DNA of 45,507 nucleotides from Clostridia bacterium (lineage in GTDB: Bacteria > Bacillota > Clostridia > UBA1212). How positions within the stretch are numbered: position 1 is the first letter of the stretch; the number at the start of each line of letters is the position of its first letter. A program made the position numbers and the translations under genes. The stretch spans positions 1 through 45,507 of the forward strand of contig JAGDAX010000075.1 of NCBI GenBank assembly GCA_017848335.1. The letters run 5' to 3'. The notes below the pieces were generated by a model that was not told where the DNA came from, searched no databases, and saw only the letters and a list, made by a program, of their open reading frames with translations. This document shows positions 45,340 to 45,507 of the stretch, piece by piece.

Positions 45340-45507
45340 CGAGTGACTGCAATCGCGCATCAGTTTGCATTTGTCATTTCGGGTCACTCCTGTTGGTAAT
45401 CAGACGTTTCTAATGAACAAAAATGCGGCTATACGCAAAAATGTCCATTAGAAAGTGCACTTTTCCGGTGCGGTTCACAATACCACGATGGTGGTCAATT
45501 TGGCGAG
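45340..45507. other. End of window, no gene seen
   Basis: The last 168 bases hold no coding frame of note. ATTAGAAA and TTTCTAAT words at 45448-45454 and 45407-45413 could pair at a distance; nothing else stands out. Confidence 0.4.

Overview
The window is about 45.5 kb of moderately GC-rich DNA that reads like a bacterial chromosome of the class Clostridia (Firmicutes). The clues are Bacillus-type PurF, LL-diaminopimelate aminotransferase, PepF, YitT/DUF2179, DUF1622, a type III glutamine synthetase, a GGGtGRT-family remnant and a glnA-nitR-like pair. Species cannot be named. No rRNA, tRNA, CRISPR array, transposase or phage gene is visible.

Layout. 1-1.45 kb: decayed genes (the tail of a GGGtGRT gene with its terminator, and a frameshifted Ig-like secreted protein) plus repeats. 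1.45-8.6 kb: independent metabolic genes (MtaA-like methyltransferase, YitT-type membrane protein, flavin-reductase-like protein, SGNH hydrolase, HerA/YjgR-like ATPase, GH27 alpha-galactosidase). 8.9-25.6 kb: a long minus-strand run purC-purA-purB-guaA-pyrG-purF-carA-carB-dapL-pepF. 25.8-31.7 kb: a minus-strand operon glnN (GSIII) - amt/P-II fusion - asnB. 32.0-39.2 kb: a plus-strand operon for a split glutamate synthase (amidotransferase, FMN barrel with ferredoxin domain, ferredoxin-like protein, FAD/NAD(P)H reductase, GXGXG subunit), a short type-I-like glutamine synthetase and an ANTAR antitermination regulator. 39.3-45.5 kb: two tandem SGNH paralogues, a sugar-phosphate isomerase/epimerase-like TIM barrel, a CotH/lamin-tail surface protein and a DUF1622 membrane protein.

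How it works together. The three central operons form a nitrogen block: ammonium uptake and sensing (Amt/P-II), two glutamine synthetases, GOGAT, and six glutamine-hydrolysing enzymes (GuaA, PyrG, CarA, PurF, AsnB and the GOGAT amidotransferase), plus aspartate- or glutamate-dependent PurC, PurA and DapL. The main discovery is regulatory. The leaders of all three operons carry the same small hairpin: a stem closed by GC/GT around a hexaloop of form AANGGS (A at position 1, G at position 4). Each hairpin overlaps an intrinsic terminator, and the glnN leader has two such modules in tandem. This is the loop signature of ANTAR targets, and an ANTAR protein with a degenerate receiver is encoded at the end of the GOGAT operon. 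I infer a nitrogen-responsive antitermination regulon that extends to purine, pyrimidine and carbamoyl-phosphate synthesis.

A second theme is intergenic DNA. Many spacers, including those inside the operons, hold their own short tandem repeat (7 to 44 bp units), in two cases reaching into the 3' end of the upstream gene. A separate 70-95 bp element with a conserved stem occurs three times.
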